A stretch of DNA of 39,372 nt from Candidatus Thorarchaeota archaeon. Its GTDB lineage: Archaea > Asgardarchaeota > Thorarchaeia > Thorarchaeales > Thorarchaeaceae. The translations under genes and the position numbers were made by a program. The stretch lies in contig JAEOUL010000257.1 in the NCBI GenBank assembly GCA_016839345.1, positions 1-39,372 on the forward strand, read 5' to 3'. Each line of letters begins with the position of its first letter. Position 1 is the first letter of the stretch. The notes under the pieces are model-generated. The model ran no database searches. It saw nothing but the letters and a program-made list of their open reading frames with translations, and was not told the origin of the DNA. Positions 17,351 through 26,100 of the stretch are shown in pieces.

Positions 17351-18885
17351 TGACTGAAGGATGGAAACTCGTTACAAAAACAGTCGTGGAGAATCTTCAT
17401 CAGACATGGCTATTTCGAACTATAGAGGAATGGAGCAGAAAAGATGCCTTGGAGATTCGAGAAGAACTTGGTTTCAGTAATTTTTCGGTGACCTCATCTA
17501 ATCCTATTGAGATGTATACAAAAATTAAGCACCACATTCTGTCTAAGACCATTCGTATTGATGAAACTCTCGATTTCTTGATGAAAATTCCAAATTGGGT
17601 TGGTTTTAGTCTGGATAAAGATGGGTTTCAATCAGGTCAACAGGTAATTGGTGCTGCAAAGGATGAAGCTATAGCAATGCTTTGGTTGATGGCATTTCCC
17701 AAGATAATCATCAGTCCTACCACACCACCCGACAATTATCAAACAGAAGGGATTCTCGAGTTCATCGGTGGGTTATTGTCATCCAATGAATCACGAACTA
17801 AACTCACAGGACAATTATCGATGGATATGGAAAAGCGCGGAATACCAGATATTGTATTCACGCCAAATCCTATTGGAAGAGGATACAAAATAGAAGAGTC
17901 AATGCGAGAACAACGTCTCAGGGCACTCATCGCCTTAGTTATTATGAAATCAACAGGGTATCCATTTGATCTCGATCATCTATTTACTTTAGACAAACAG
18001 AGTATGATTCAGGAAACCACCGCCTACATTGTTACTATGCATACGCGAACAATGTTAAAGAATCAAATAACAGGAGGTGGATTACATCGCCTTTTTGACT
18101 GGCCGCTCATAGGTAATCAGAAGATATGTAGTCGGCTATTCAAAACACTTGATGTCCTAGCCAGATCTGCGACAAAAATGACTACATGTTCTATGTTTTC
18201 AGTTGATACAAATGGAACTAGAAAGAAGTGGAGTAATCATGACTTCATGACTTTTCTAATCCAAGAACTTGCAGATCACTACACAGAAACCATGCGTATC
18301 CGTCATGGTAAAGGCCAGAACAGAGAACTTTCTTTGTTCATCAATCTGTTGAGTGGTGAGAAGAACAAGATTGCGCAAAGATTGCTTGAGTCCAATAATG
18401 CGGGTAAAGAATTGTTTGAGGAATTGAGTGACTACAAGCAACGAGCGAAAATAGGTGAGAAACCAAGAATCAGTCCTGAGCGTCGCTTCAAAGTTGTTCT
18501 ATCTTCATTGAAGCAGAGTCTAGAAGAGAAGAAATTGGGTAACATCCCTGAAGTAACTATCATTGACCAAGTAGAGGAGGCATTCGATGCAATCGTAGAG
18601 GTTGTCGAGAGCCATTTGGACTCACTTGATGATGAAGCTGAAAGATTCACACAGGCGCTTTGCTTTGAAACCTCCTACAGATTGATTCAGCTTCTTGAGT
18701 TAGGGGATGCACTCATGAATCTTCTATGGGTTTCTAGATTCATTGCAGAGGAGTCAGCCCGGTCGGATATCTCGTCAGGGGATATCAACAAATTGAGTGA
18801 TGCACATCGAATCAAGAGAATAGTTTCGGCATATGCGGGAGGAGTCACATATCTAATACTTCAGTCACAGGACAAACTCAAGTGA
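17350..18885 (+). CDS. Unknown, mainly helical soluble protein
   Basis: A 511-residue protein without a recognised domain. Seen: mostly helix-forming sequence, no signal peptide, no convincing membrane segment and no zinc or nucleotide-binding motif. Residues 190-215 and 375-400 are rich in arginine and lysine. The C-terminal half (about 385-510) has long amphipathic helices with acidic patches (VEEAFDAIVEVVESHLDSLDDEAE). Its ATG overlaps the stop of the preceding gene, so translation is coupled. Together they look like a two-component cytoplasmic complex of unknown job. The stop is ten bases from the end of a minus-strand reading frame at 18895, so it converges with the por operon. Confidence 0.7.
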   Translation: MTEGWKLVTKTVVENLHQTWLFRTIEEWSRKDALEIREELGFSNFSVTSSNPIEMYTKIKHHILSKTIRIDETLDFLMKIPNWVGFSLDKDGFQSGQQVIGAAKDEAIAMLWLMAFPKIIISPTTPPDNYQTEGILEFIGGLLSSNESRTKLTGQLSMDMEKRGIPDIVFTPNPIGRGYKIEESMREQRLRALIALVIMKSTGYPFDLDHLFTLDKQSMIQETTAYIVTMHTRTMLKNQITGGGLHRLFDWPLIGNQKICSRLFKTLDVLARSATKMTTCSMFSVDTNGTRKKWSNHDFMTFLIQELADHYTETMRIRHGKGQNRELSLFINLLSGEKNKIAQRLLESNNAGKELFEELSDYKQRAKIGEKPRISPERRFKVVLSSLKQSLEEKKLGNIPEVTIIDQVEEAFDAIVEVVESHLDSLDDEAERFTQALCFETSYRLIQLLELGDALMNLLWVSRFIAEESARSDISSGDINKLSDAHRIKRIVSAYAGGVTYLILQSQDKLK

Positions 18886-18894
18886 AGGTCTTAG

Positions 18895-19047
18895 TCATGT
18901 ACGAGGAAGTTGGTGTTTTCTAAAAAAGAAGATTACTACCACAACCGCGATAAAACCTCCAACTCCTCCGATGAATAGTATCAAGAAGTCTGTCTGTCCC
19001 ACGCCAAGCCGACTCAAGTCAATCCAATGCCTTGAAAGTATGGGCTT
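18895..19047 (-). pseudogene. Short in-frame tail with a membrane helix downstream of porB: relic or small membrane protein
   Basis: Directly after the porB TAG, in the same frame, 50 sense codons run to a TGA at 18895. They encode LSRLGVGQTDFLILFIGG, a valine-rich membrane stretch (VGGFIAVVVVIFFF) and a basic end RKHQLPRT. This is the usual shape of a C-terminal anchor of an archaeal surface protein. There is no ATG; TTG at 19017 or GTG at 19002 could start a 35-40 residue peptide, but neither has a good ribosome binding site. It may be the remnant of a lost surface-protein gene, a small single-pass protein or, least likely, a readthrough extension of PorB. Confidence 0.35.
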
Positions 19048-19956
19048 CTATGTGAAAGTCCTCATGACTAAATCCCATCGATGTTGGACAAAGTCTTGTA
19101 ACTCCTGAATCTTCTTCTCATCACGTGTTGGTTTGAACAAGTGTGAGAAGCGACCTTGCATCTTCAGAAATTCATCAATCGGTTTTCTCTTCGCCGGGTC
19201 CTGGAATCTCTTACTATGGCGTCCAAGAATGAACTCATCTCCTATGCGCTCCCACTGGATCCAGTAGCCAGTTTCAACAGCAAGTTTTCCTATCTCAACA
19301 CCCTTCTCAACGGGGTAATTCCAAGCTTGTGGACAAGGTAGGAAGATATGACCAAACTTTGGACCCTCATACTCACGAGCCTTCTGGAACTTCTCATAGA
19401 GGTCTCGCGGATAGGAAGAATTTGCTGTGAATTGATAGACTGGTTCGTGTGCTGCGATTATGAGATCTAACATCTTCTCTGGCTCAGTTTTTCCGAACCA
19501 GGTTGTGGTTGTCTGTGCATGGAGCGGAGTCGCACCAGATCTCTGTGTGCCAGTGTTACTGTATACCTGATTATTGTAACAGATGTAAAGGAAATCGGTT
19601 CTTCTCTCAAGGGCACCGCTGAGAGCTTGAATGCCAATATCGAACGTGCCACCATCTCCAGCCCAACACATGACCATTGTGTGGTCATTTCCTTTAGCTT
19701 TCAATGCAGCTTTGACTCCTGATGCAGTTGCTGCGGCAGCTGGAAATGCAGTATTCAAGACTGGTATTCCGAGACCGCTCTTTGGCCAGAGTGATTGGAC
19801 AACACTTGTACAGCAGGCAGGTACGACTTGGATCACATCACCTTCAAGTGCTTTATGAGCGTGCCTTAGTGCAACCATATCTTGGCAACCAGCACAAGCA
19901 GCATTTCCCTTAAGCACATATTCCTTCAAAGACATATCTTTTGTTGCTACCATCAT
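19048..19956 (-). CDS. porB: 2-oxoacid (pyruvate):ferredoxin oxidoreductase, beta subunit
   Basis: A 302-residue subunit. Seen: CAGC (Cys21, Cys24), the later CC pair (48-49) and PCPQAW, which include the cysteines that in this family hold the proximal [4Fe-4S] cluster. The thiamine diphosphate motif runs from GDGGTFDIG (about 101-109) to YNNQVYSNTG (about 127-136). Known: with the alpha, gamma and delta subunits it oxidises pyruvate (or a related 2-oxoacid) to acetyl-CoA and CO2, reducing ferredoxin. It starts at ATG 19956, three bases after the porA stop, with GGAGTGAG just upstream. The pyruvate assignment is the default; related 2-oxoacid enzymes cannot be excluded from sequence alone. 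Confidence 0.92.
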   Translation of the reverse strand: MMVATKDMSLKEYVLKGNAACAGCQDMVALRHAHKALEGDVIQVVPACCTSVVQSLWPKSGLGIPVLNTAFPAAAATASGVKAALKAKGNDHTMVMCWAGDGGTFDIGIQALSGALERRTDFLYICYNNQVYSNTGTQRSGATPLHAQTTTTWFGKTEPEKMLDLIIAAHEPVYQFTANSSYPRDLYEKFQKAREYEGPKFGHIFLPCPQAWNYPVEKGVEIGKLAVETGYWIQWERIGDEFILGRHSKRFQDPAKRKPIDEFLKMQGRFSHLFKPTRDEKKIQELQDFVQHRWDLVMRTFT

Positions 19957-19959
19957 TAC

Positions 19960-21138
19960 TCACTCCATGAGATTGTGCCAGGTTTCTTCTGGACCTAGCT
20001 CGCCGCTTTCGACGGCTTTGAATGTGTCTAGAATTACAGCTTTAATATCGGGCACAGTCATATCACGTCCTCCAAGACCTCCGATGTAACTCTTGATTAT
20101 TGGACGATATTTTGTGTTGTAAAGGGAGGCTCGAATGTCATTGGCTACCGGACCACCGAATCCGTATGAAACTCCTCTATCGAAACTGGCGAATGCTTTC
20201 ACACTACTCGCGAGTTCACGTATCTTCTCAACAGGAAATGGACGGATCATGCGCATCCTTGCATTCCCAATCCTATACCCTTCCTCTCTGAGCTCATCGA
20301 TTGCATCTATTGCCTCTGCAGCCATTGAACCCTGCGATGTGAACACAACCTCTGCATCATCACATCTGTAACAATCAATCGGACCACCAAAGTACTTTCC
20401 GAACAACTTCTTGTAGTCTTTCTCGACCTCATCATAGACCTTGAGTGCATTTAGTGAACCCTCATGCATCATGTATCGGAATTCTTGATAGTATTCTGGA
20501 AATACAATATTACCATGAGAAACTGGATTCTCTGGATCCATCACCCAGTGAGGTGGCGAATAGGGTGGTAAGAACTTGTCTACTTCCTCAGGTTCAAGGT
20601 AGTCATATGTTGAGAGCGTGTGACTGAGTACAAACCCATCTGAGTTCACTAAAACGGGCATGAGAACACGTTCATCCTCAGCCAGTTTATAGGACTGAAT
20701 GAGAGTATGATACAACTCATCGACGCTTGAAACATAGAACTGAATCCATCCTGTGTCACGTTTGGAGTAAGCATCGTCGTGTGTCACATGAATGTTCCAG
20801 CTAGGTGAAACTGAACGATTGACGTTATTGACAACAATAGGGAGTCTTGCAGCTGCAGCCCAATGAAGACCCTCATCCATCAGTAATAATCCATTTGAAG
20901 ATGTAGCAGTGAATGCTCTAGCACCTGTTGAGCTTGCTCCGATGCAGGCAAATATCGCAGAGTGTTCAGACTCGACTCGAATGAATTCACCCTTGAAAAT
21001 TCCCTTCTCGTTTAACAAAGCCACTTGTTCTGGAACCGTTGTGGCTGGTGTAATCGGATACGCGGCAACGACTTCAACTCTGGCAGAAACCACTGAATGT
21101 GCTGCAGCATAGTTTGCACTCATGAGTTCTGTTTTCAT
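19960..21138 (-). CDS. porA: 2-oxoacid (pyruvate):ferredoxin oxidoreductase, alpha subunit
   Basis: A 392-residue subunit of normal length. Seen: AAYPITPATTVPEQ (about residues 24-37), the conserved opening of the thiamine pyrimidine-binding domain; VESEHSAIFACIGAS and ARAFTATSSNGLLLMDEGLH, typical of domain I; and the second domain with TSQGSMAAEAIDAID and RMIRPFPVEKI. Known: it supplies the substrate and cofactor pocket together with PorB. Its ATG overlaps the porD stop (ATGA), and porB follows three bases later, so porD-porA-porB is a tight operon. Cytoplasmic. No gamma subunit is encoded next to it. Confidence 0.93.
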   Translation of the reverse strand: MKTELMSANYAAAHSVVSARVEVVAAYPITPATTVPEQVALLNEKGIFKGEFIRVESEHSAIFACIGASSTGARAFTATSSNGLLLMDEGLHWAAAARLPIVVNNVNRSVSPSWNIHVTHDDAYSKRDTGWIQFYVSSVDELYHTLIQSYKLAEDERVLMPVLVNSDGFVLSHTLSTYDYLEPEEVDKFLPPYSPPHWVMDPENPVSHGNIVFPEYYQEFRYMMHEGSLNALKVYDEVEKDYKKLFGKYFGGPIDCYRCDDAEVVFTSQGSMAAEAIDAIDELREEGYRIGNARMRMIRPFPVEKIRELASSVKAFASFDRGVSYGFGGPVANDIRASLYNTKYRPIIKSYIGGLGGRDMTVPDIKAVILDTFKAVESGELGPEETWHNLME

Positions 21139-21413
21139 ACCTCACCAGTCCTCCTCTTTCGTTCATCTGTACGAAGCATCTCTATACACTTTTTGGGACA
21201 GACTTCAGCACAGATACCGCAACCTTTGCAATAGTCATAATCTGTATGGGGAGTTCCATCTTCATCTAAACTAATCACAGCCTCGGGGCAGTGGAGCCAG
21301 CAAGTTCGACATCGATTACACTCATCATAATTGACAACTGGATCAAAAGTTCGCCAATCACCGGTTTTACCCGTTGCACCAATAACGGGTTTGGAGTAAG
21401 ATGTCTTCGGCAT
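21135..21413 (-). CDS. porD: 2-oxoacid:ferredoxin oxidoreductase, delta subunit (8Fe ferredoxin)
   Basis: Two [4Fe-4S] motifs are seen: CNRCRTCWLHCP and CKGCGICAEVCP, each CxxCxxCxxxCP. They carry electrons between PorB and soluble ferredoxin. The preferred start is ATG at 21413, giving 92 residues beginning MPKTSYSKPVIGATG, because GGAAGG precedes it and because GATGKTGDWR is the usual PorD opening. The frame stays open upstream to 21506, but that extension is not family-like. First gene of the operon; the 190 bases between it and the divergent amidase gene must hold both promoters. Confidence 0.9.
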   Translation of the reverse strand: MPKTSYSKPVIGATGKTGDWRTFDPVVNYDECNRCRTCWLHCPEAVISLDEDGTPHTDYDYCKGCGICAEVCPKKCIEMLRTDERKRRTGEV

Positions 21414-21603
21414 TTCCTTCCTGCTCTTTGGCTCAGTATTTACCTCGTTTACCAACAGACACACGTCCACTGAGAGCCTACAAAAGCCCGCAACGCGGAC
21501 AGGCAATTAAGCGTTATGATAGTATTGATTTGGGAATTACTCAAGTCGGTTATCTTATCAGACCTATCAGTCGTGAGCAAATCACCCGAAGAGGAGGTTT
21601 CAC

Positions 21604-22407
21604 ATGCAATTTACAATGACCTTGGTTCAAATGCCTTGTGAAGAAGGGAATCGACAAAGTAACTTTGAACGTGCAAAGTTCCTACTAAGTCAGCATAAAC
21701 CTGGAAAAGGAGTGCAGTTCATTCTACTACCCGAGTTATTTTCGATAGGATTTCGTCATGAAGATTACAACAAGATGGGACCGGGTGTACCAGGACCAAC
21801 TACAGACTTCATCTGTTCAATTGCAGAAGAACATCAATCATACACTATTGGGACTGGAATTGAGAAGAGTGGTGATAAATTCCATAACACTCTTGTCATG
21901 GCCAAACCAGATGGAGAAGTCTACGGTACATACAGTAAGATACATCCATTTCAAGAAGAGCGTGATGTCTTTGTTGGTGGAAAGGACATCGTACTATTCG
22001 AATGCTCAGGAATCAATGTTGGAGTCCAGATATGTTATGACATCAGATTTCCCGAAGTCACTCGTAGACTTGCACTTGAGGGTGCAGAGATTGTACTGAT
22101 CCCAGCTGCATTCCCTGATCCTAGAAGTGAACATTGGAACACACTAGTTCAGGCACGAGCTATTGAAAACCAGTTGTACGTTGCAGCTGCGAATAGAATT
22201 GGATTTGGATTCGATGGCAAGACTTACTTCGGCCATAGTCAGATTGTTGATCCATGGGGAGTGATTATGACTAGACGCAATTCACAAGAGCGGATTATAG
22301 TATCTGAAGGAGATACTGATATGATTAAGAGTGTGAGGTCACAAATCACCTGTTATGCGGATATTTCACCATCAGGTTATAACAACCTTCATTGGTTTCG
22401 AGAATAA
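21604..22407 (+). CDS. Carbon-nitrogen hydrolase (nitrilase superfamily, omega-amidase-like)
   Basis: A 267-residue soluble enzyme of standard length. Seen: the Glu-Lys-Cys triad of the superfamily at Glu44 (LLPELF), Lys112 (YSKIHPF) and Cys144 (QICYDIRFPE), plus the usual ARAIENQLYVAAANRIG and GHSQIVDPWG segments. Known: members cleave amide or nitrile C-N bonds through a cysteine thioester. The YDIRFPE and SKIHPF contexts are like those of omega-amidase/Nit2-type enzymes, which deaminate alpha-ketoglutaramate or ketosuccinamate; the exact substrate is inference. The start is fixed by GAGGAGG, seven to eight bases upstream. It is divergent from porD. Confidence 0.9.
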   Translation: MQFTMTLVQMPCEEGNRQSNFERAKFLLSQHKPGKGVQFILLPELFSIGFRHEDYNKMGPGVPGPTTDFICSIAEEHQSYTIGTGIEKSGDKFHNTLVMAKPDGEVYGTYSKIHPFQEERDVFVGGKDIVLFECSGINVGVQICYDIRFPEVTRRLALEGAEIVLIPAAFPDPRSEHWNTLVQARAIENQLYVAAANRIGFGFDGKTYFGHSQIVDPWGVIMTRRNSQERIIVSEGDTDMIKSVRSQITCYADISPSGYNNLHWFRE

Positions 22408-22470
22408 CTAGAAGAACACAAGCGTTAAGTGAGTGATGTTATTTGACCAAGTGATTTGGAGGCGTATTTA

Positions 22471-22983
22471 TTGTCGAATCAAACTGAACTCATCAAAGAA
22501 GCAGTACGTGATTGGTTTTCACGAGAAGGCACTAAAGTTGAGACTATATCAAATCCAAAAGCAGAATTTTTGTTCAAGGTAAAGTTCATGCGATTCTTCT
22601 TCACTGTCGTTCGCCCAAATGAGCAGAGATACCTTCAGATTGAATCACAGATTATGATCTCACCTCAGCATCAGAAACTCTTGACAGTTGAGATGATGCG
22701 CGATTTTCAGATGAAAGCAATGAAGTTCAGTTTCCAAGAGGGCTTCAATATGGGATTTATCCAACCCCGCCCTGGACAGTCCGGACCTCAACCACCAGGT
22801 CCAGGATTCGTTATTTCAGATCGAATCTACGATGATGCATTCACCGAGAATCAACTCTGGAGGACCATGCGGAAACTTCATGGAGCAATTGATATGGTAA
22901 TAGCAGTGCTCAATGAAACAACCGGACAGGTGGGAGTCAAGCCGGACCCGACCACTGACGCAGGGCCGTCATATTATACATAA
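22471..22983 (+). CDS. Small conserved archaeal-type protein (possibly DUF2299/YbjN-like)
   Basis: About 170 residues. The start is best placed at TTG 22471, because GGAGG at 22458-22462 lies eight bases upstream; an earlier TTG at 22456 would leave that site inside the gene. Seen: ELIKEAVRDWFSREG followed by a beta-rich part (FLFKVKFMRFFFTVV, RYLQIESQIMI), a helix (about 70-95), a proline/glycine-rich loop (RPGQSGPQPPGPG) and C-terminal helices. The pattern recalls archaeal DUF2299 proteins with a YbjN or secretion-chaperone-like fold, but I am not certain. No catalytic motif. A hairpin and T-run terminator follows. Confidence 0.7.
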   Translation: MSNQTELIKEAVRDWFSREGTKVETISNPKAEFLFKVKFMRFFFTVVRPNEQRYLQIESQIMISPQHQKLLTVEMMRDFQMKAMKFSFQEGFNMGFIQPRPGQSGPQPPGPGFVISDRIYDDAFTENQLWRTMRKLHGAIDMVIAVLNETTGQVGVKPDPTTDAGPSYYT

Positions 22984-23009
22984 TAATGACGAGCTTGACT
23001 GTTTTTCGG

Positions 23010-23036
23010 GAGAGATACATAGTAGCTCTCTTTTTC
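23010..23036 (+). terminator. Hairpin plus T-run after the small conserved protein gene
   Basis: GAGAG (23010-23014) pairs with CTCTC (23026-23030) across an 11-base loop and is followed at once by TTTTT (23031-23035). The short stem is weak, but the T-run and its position, 27 bases after the stop codon, fit an archaeal intrinsic terminator. Confidence 0.5.
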
Positions 23037-23071
23037 AAATCATAGGAATTAAGAATAAGGGCGCTACAACT

Positions 23072-23107
23072 GCGGAGTAGATGTTCCGCCGTCTGCTGAA
23101 GAGGTGT
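23072..23107 (+). promoter_or_regulatory. Leader hairpin and ribosome binding site of the 3066-residue surface protein
   Basis: GCGGA (23072-23076) pairs with TCCGC (23085-23089) across an eight-base loop. GCCGTCTGC (23088-23096) follows, then GAGGTG just before the ATG at 23112. The other giant surface gene has the same nine-base word and a hairpin of similar geometry ahead of its start, so a shared translational or mRNA-stability signal is possible. Confidence 0.4.
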
Positions 23108-23111
23108 TCAC

Positions 23112-26100
23112 ATGAAGAAATCTGCAGTCTTGTTGATCATTGCTGTGTTGGTTCTCGCAGCTGTTCAGGGAGTGGGAAGTCCAAATAGTGCAACGATTCT
23201 TCAGAATGAATACCCCTTCTCACCAGACAGTCAAAGCAGTACAGCATCCGTGTCAGGTGGAGGGAGTGGTCAAACTGCTACTATGTTCTTCGATCGCACA
23301 ATCACTGGTCAGCGACTCGAGATATTGAATACATATGGGGATACTGCCACACACAATGCAGAACTTGATCTTTTAGATTATCAAGTGTCAGGGTGGAAAC
23401 TCTTCAGTGCACGGATAGAAACTGAGAGCATCATGGCTGCAGCTGAGAAGGAGGTTGTGGGAGTCACATACGAGAGTTTCGAGTTCCAAATCTATGAGTT
23501 TGAGCCTCTTTTCTTTTCGCAACTCGCACAAGGTTTCTACAATCAAGATCATGATGGAGCTCTTATGAACTACTCAATTTACTATAGCACAGATGATTAT
23601 GACCCACCTGTAAGAGGCAATGCATCTTTGGTTATACGTTCTGGTAGCTCATCAAATCTTGACAGCGCTATAGATATTACGACTCCAGTGAATATGACAG
23701 CTTCAGATACTGCTTTCTCATGGTCTACAATTCAAGGAGGAAATGCTTCACTTTCAGCTAACACAATTTATTGGGCAGTAATCGATGGCTCTAGCCTTTC
23801 GAAGGCAGGATCTCCCGAACCATCGTATCCAACTATATGGTGGGGTGGAGAAAATGATGCAGGAACGTTCGGTTCATATCAGAGAGGACCGAGTGGCTGG
23901 ATTTTATTGCCTCTCGAAGCTTTGATGAACTATACATATATTCCATGGAATCAGACATCAGATACACCATTGACTTATTCTTCGGTTCAGCAGGTCGATC
24001 TGAAAGTTAACTCTTCAACTATTACATCATTAAATTTTGATATATCATCTGCTTCAGAGAATATCACAAACATCTCATTTGACACCAACCAATCAGTCTA
24101 TTTCAATTACAACATGACTCTCTCGTATGTCAAGGATACAACAGCAACTGCATCATGGGAGATCACATCCTCAGCGGGATTAGTTGATTGGAGTGTTCGG
24201 GTTGGTACATCGTATCCGAGCGTATCAGGACAAGTTGCTAAGTACCTTAATATCTCTAAGGCCATAAGCTGGACAATCACGGGACTATATGAGAGTGCAA
24301 CACCCACAACGAATCACACTGATTACTCATTGCTAGGTTCAATAGTCAGATGTGCTAGCATGACTGATGGAACATGGAGGCTTGCTGCAAGTTCGTATAA
24401 TCATCTTTCCTCAGTTCATACATATGATTCGTCAGATGATATTGAATTAATCAATATCGCATCCATTCTCGTTGATGTTGATGTCAACCTTACAATCCTA
24501 GAAGAAGACTCAGACCCTGTGACTACCGGTTTAGCAAATCTTACTGTTGTCAAAGGGGGATCAGTTGTATGGTTTCCATCAAATAAAAGCGTAGATAGCG
24601 GAAAAGCGAATTATCTGTGGGATGTAGACAGTACGAGTTCGGACAATGGTGCATACACTCTTGAAGTATCTTGGGCGAATGGTACAGATGCAGGGTACCT
24701 AACCAAGGATATTGCTATTTTCTATCCTACCTCTCTGACTCCCGCACAATCAGACATTGATGGTTATACTGAGAGTACAATCGAGGTAAGAGTCTATTTT
24801 GAAGATACATTTACTCCTCAGGGATTATACGGAAGTGCCGCGGAGGTTCAATATTCCTTTAATGGAGAATCTAACATAACCATGGATGATTACAATAATG
24901 GGACATGGATAGCATCAATATCTACCGCAGGAAGGAATCCAGGATCATATTTAGTTGACGTTTATGCAGAAGGATATGCATTACAGAACAGAAGTATCCA
25001 GGTCAATGTAAATCTGATTCATGACACTGAACCATTGACTGTAGTTTGGTCAAATACCAATAATATCACATACGTAGAAACTACAGAACTAACGGTCTAT
25101 TACAATAGAGTGACAGGATCAACTCCAATTCCTGGAGCAACAGTCAATGTGACTATTGGAGCGAAGAATTGGACATTAGAATGGGATGGTGTCAGTGCTT
25201 ACAAAATAACCTTCAATGGAACAGATGTTCCACCCGGTTTCGGTTTACACAGTTTGATTATTGAAGCTTGGAAGTTAGGCCATAAGGCCCAATCTGATAC
25301 TACACAGACTCTGGATATTCATGAAGAGCAAACATCTATGACATTCGAATGGTCTGATGGAAATGATATCACTTACATTGAATCTACAACGCTCATTGTG
25401 AATTATACAATGAGTGATGGATCTCCAGTTGTGGGTGCAACTGTGAATGTCACAATAGCAGGTGACCCACCGTATGTCCTCACATTCAACGGCGAAACCT
25501 ATCAGTATGTGTTTGATGGGGATGCGTCATTACCAGGAATTGGAATTCACAGTCTAACAATCGAAGCAGACAAACATGGACATGTGTATATGAACGCAAC
25601 AATGGTGCCCTTGACTATTACCAAAGAACCCACAACCATGACATTTGATTGGTCTAATGGAAACGATATCACCTACCTCCGGTCTACAACGCTTATAGTG
25701 AATTACACGATGAGTGATGGATCTCCAGTTGTAGATGCGGCTGTGAATGTCACAATTGGCGGAAACCCACCTTATGTCCTTACATTCAACGGCGAAACCT
25801 ATCAGTATGTGTTTGATGGGGATGCGTCATTGCCAGGAATTGGGAATCATAGTCTTACAATTATTGCTGGCAAATACGGATACGATTACAAGGATGCTCT
25901 TTCTGTTCAATTGAACATATCTGAGGAACCAACGAGTCTTGTCATCACGTGGTCGACTGGAAACAACATAACTTACGTTGAAGAAACATATCTGATTGCC
26001 AATTACACAATAAGTGATGGATCTCCAGTATTAGACGCAGTCGTAAATGTAACAATTGGTGCCTATCCTCCATGGACTCTCGAATGGCACGCTCTAACTC

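Noticed and set aside
19048..19050. Readthrough of the porB TAG (for example by pyrrolysine) giving a membrane-anchored PorB.
   Set aside because: PorB already has normal length and a normal C-terminus, other genes here also end in TAG (for example padR), and no readthrough element is visible. A relic or small gene is simpler.
21488..21498. CCGC-AAC-GCGG hairpin in the spacer before porD.
   Set aside because: The stem is only four pairs. On the minus strand a short GCTTTTG follows, but the position upstream of porD does not fit a terminator, and evidence for an attenuator is too thin.
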